From the NCBI RefSeq assembly GCF_003569915.1, contig NZ_KZ984440.1, positions 1-64,000 on the forward strand: a stretch of 64,000 bases of DNA. The letters are read 5' to 3'. Origin of the DNA: Comamonas testosteroni (GTDB lineage: Bacteria > Pseudomonadota > Gammaproteobacteria > Burkholderiales > Burkholderiaceae_C). The stretch's first letter is position 1. Each line of letters starts with the position of its first letter. This document shows positions 63,844 to 64,000 of the stretch, piece after piece. The position numbers were made by a program, and so were the translations under genes. Under the pieces are notes generated by a model. That model saw only the letters and a list, made by a program, of their open reading frames with translations. It was not told where the DNA came from and searched no databases.

Positions 63844-64000
63844 ATGAACCAACGCGTTTTGCCGGATTCTCTGGAGGAGAGCCTGATTGCCGATCAGCTG
63901 CAGCGCCAGAAAGCAGCGTTTATTGCAGAGGGCCCGGTATCCGCCGCGCTGCGCGAGGACCGGCTGCAGCGCGCGGTGGACTTGCTCAAGACCCATGCGG
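63844..64000 (+). CDS. Aldehyde dehydrogenase, probably coniferyl aldehyde type (N-terminus only)
   Basis: The last 157 bp encode the first 52 residues of a protein that continues past the window. The pattern RQKAAFIAEGPVSAALREDR followed by LQRAVDLLKTHA matches the first helices of NAD(P)-dependent aldehyde dehydrogenases of the coniferyl aldehyde dehydrogenase branch. The catalytic part is not in view. ATG 63844 is used. ATG 63838 is two codons earlier, and AAGGGG overlaps the latter's usual spacing, so the exact start is open. Confidence 0.65.
   Translation, partial: MNQRVLPDSLEESLIADQLQRQKAAFIAEGPVSAALREDRLQRAVDLLKTHA

Overview
The window is 64 kb of a high-GC betaproteobacterial chromosome. 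The family Comamonadaceae, probably Comamonas or a close relative, fits best. The reasons are the gene orders (hisCBHAFIE-hinT-tatABC, petABC-sspAB, argJ-mutT-yacG-zapD-coaE-pilDCB, hemA-prfA-prmC-grxD), the Bug-type periplasmic binding proteins, and two families of short dispersed intergenic repeats (called A and B here) that I associate with this family. This is inferred from reading, not from a database search.

Layout. 1-2771: the right end of an IS5-family insertion sequence, which has removed the start of a membrane PQQ-dependent dehydrogenase gene. 2949-4653: a lipoprotein and a ribbon-helix-helix/PIN toxin-antitoxin pair. 4711-16162: histidine biosynthesis (hisC, B, H, A, a hexose-6-phosphate mutarotase, F, I, E), a small membrane protein, a patatin-like lipase, hinT, tatABC and a DegS-like protease. 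hisG and hisD, often upstream of hisC in this group, are absent here. 16529-24633: an MHS-type transporter, a Nif3 protein, pdxA, mscL, the cytochrome bc1 operon petABC, and sspA-sspB. 24737-37405: tRNA-Thr, a DciA-like gene, secA, argJ, a DUF815 ATPase, mutT, yacG, zapD, coaE, pilD, pilC, pilB and tRNA-Pro. 37444-46422: ispB, rplU-rpmA-obgE, proB, rppH, proS, a lytic transglycosylase and a CBS-domain membrane protein. 46582-50770: a LuxR-type regulator broken by a frameshift, a 693-residue lipoprotein of unknown function, an RNase H-fold protein and grxD. 50909-56276: prmC, an exported dikinase-like protein, prfA and hemA. 56349-64000: a small membrane protein, a LysR regulator divergent from a Bug/N-formylglutamate amidohydrolase pair, a 12-repeat Sel1 protein, a second Bug protein, a glycerophosphodiesterase, and the start of an aldehyde dehydrogenase.

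Most of the window is housekeeping sequence in tight operons closed by clear intrinsic terminators. The points most worth a second look are these. An exported protein encoded between prfA and prmC has a phosphohistidine domain followed by an ATP-grasp domain, in the order found in plant alpha-glucan water dikinases. Family B repeats lie directly after the stop codons of five plus-strand genes, all in the same orientation. Family A repeats appear to supply coding sequence to an antitoxin tail and to the start of hisH. A 142-bp hairpin element lies between hisH and hisA. A dehydrogenase is truncated by an IS, and a regulator is frameshifted in a way that loss of one 4-bp tandem copy would explain.
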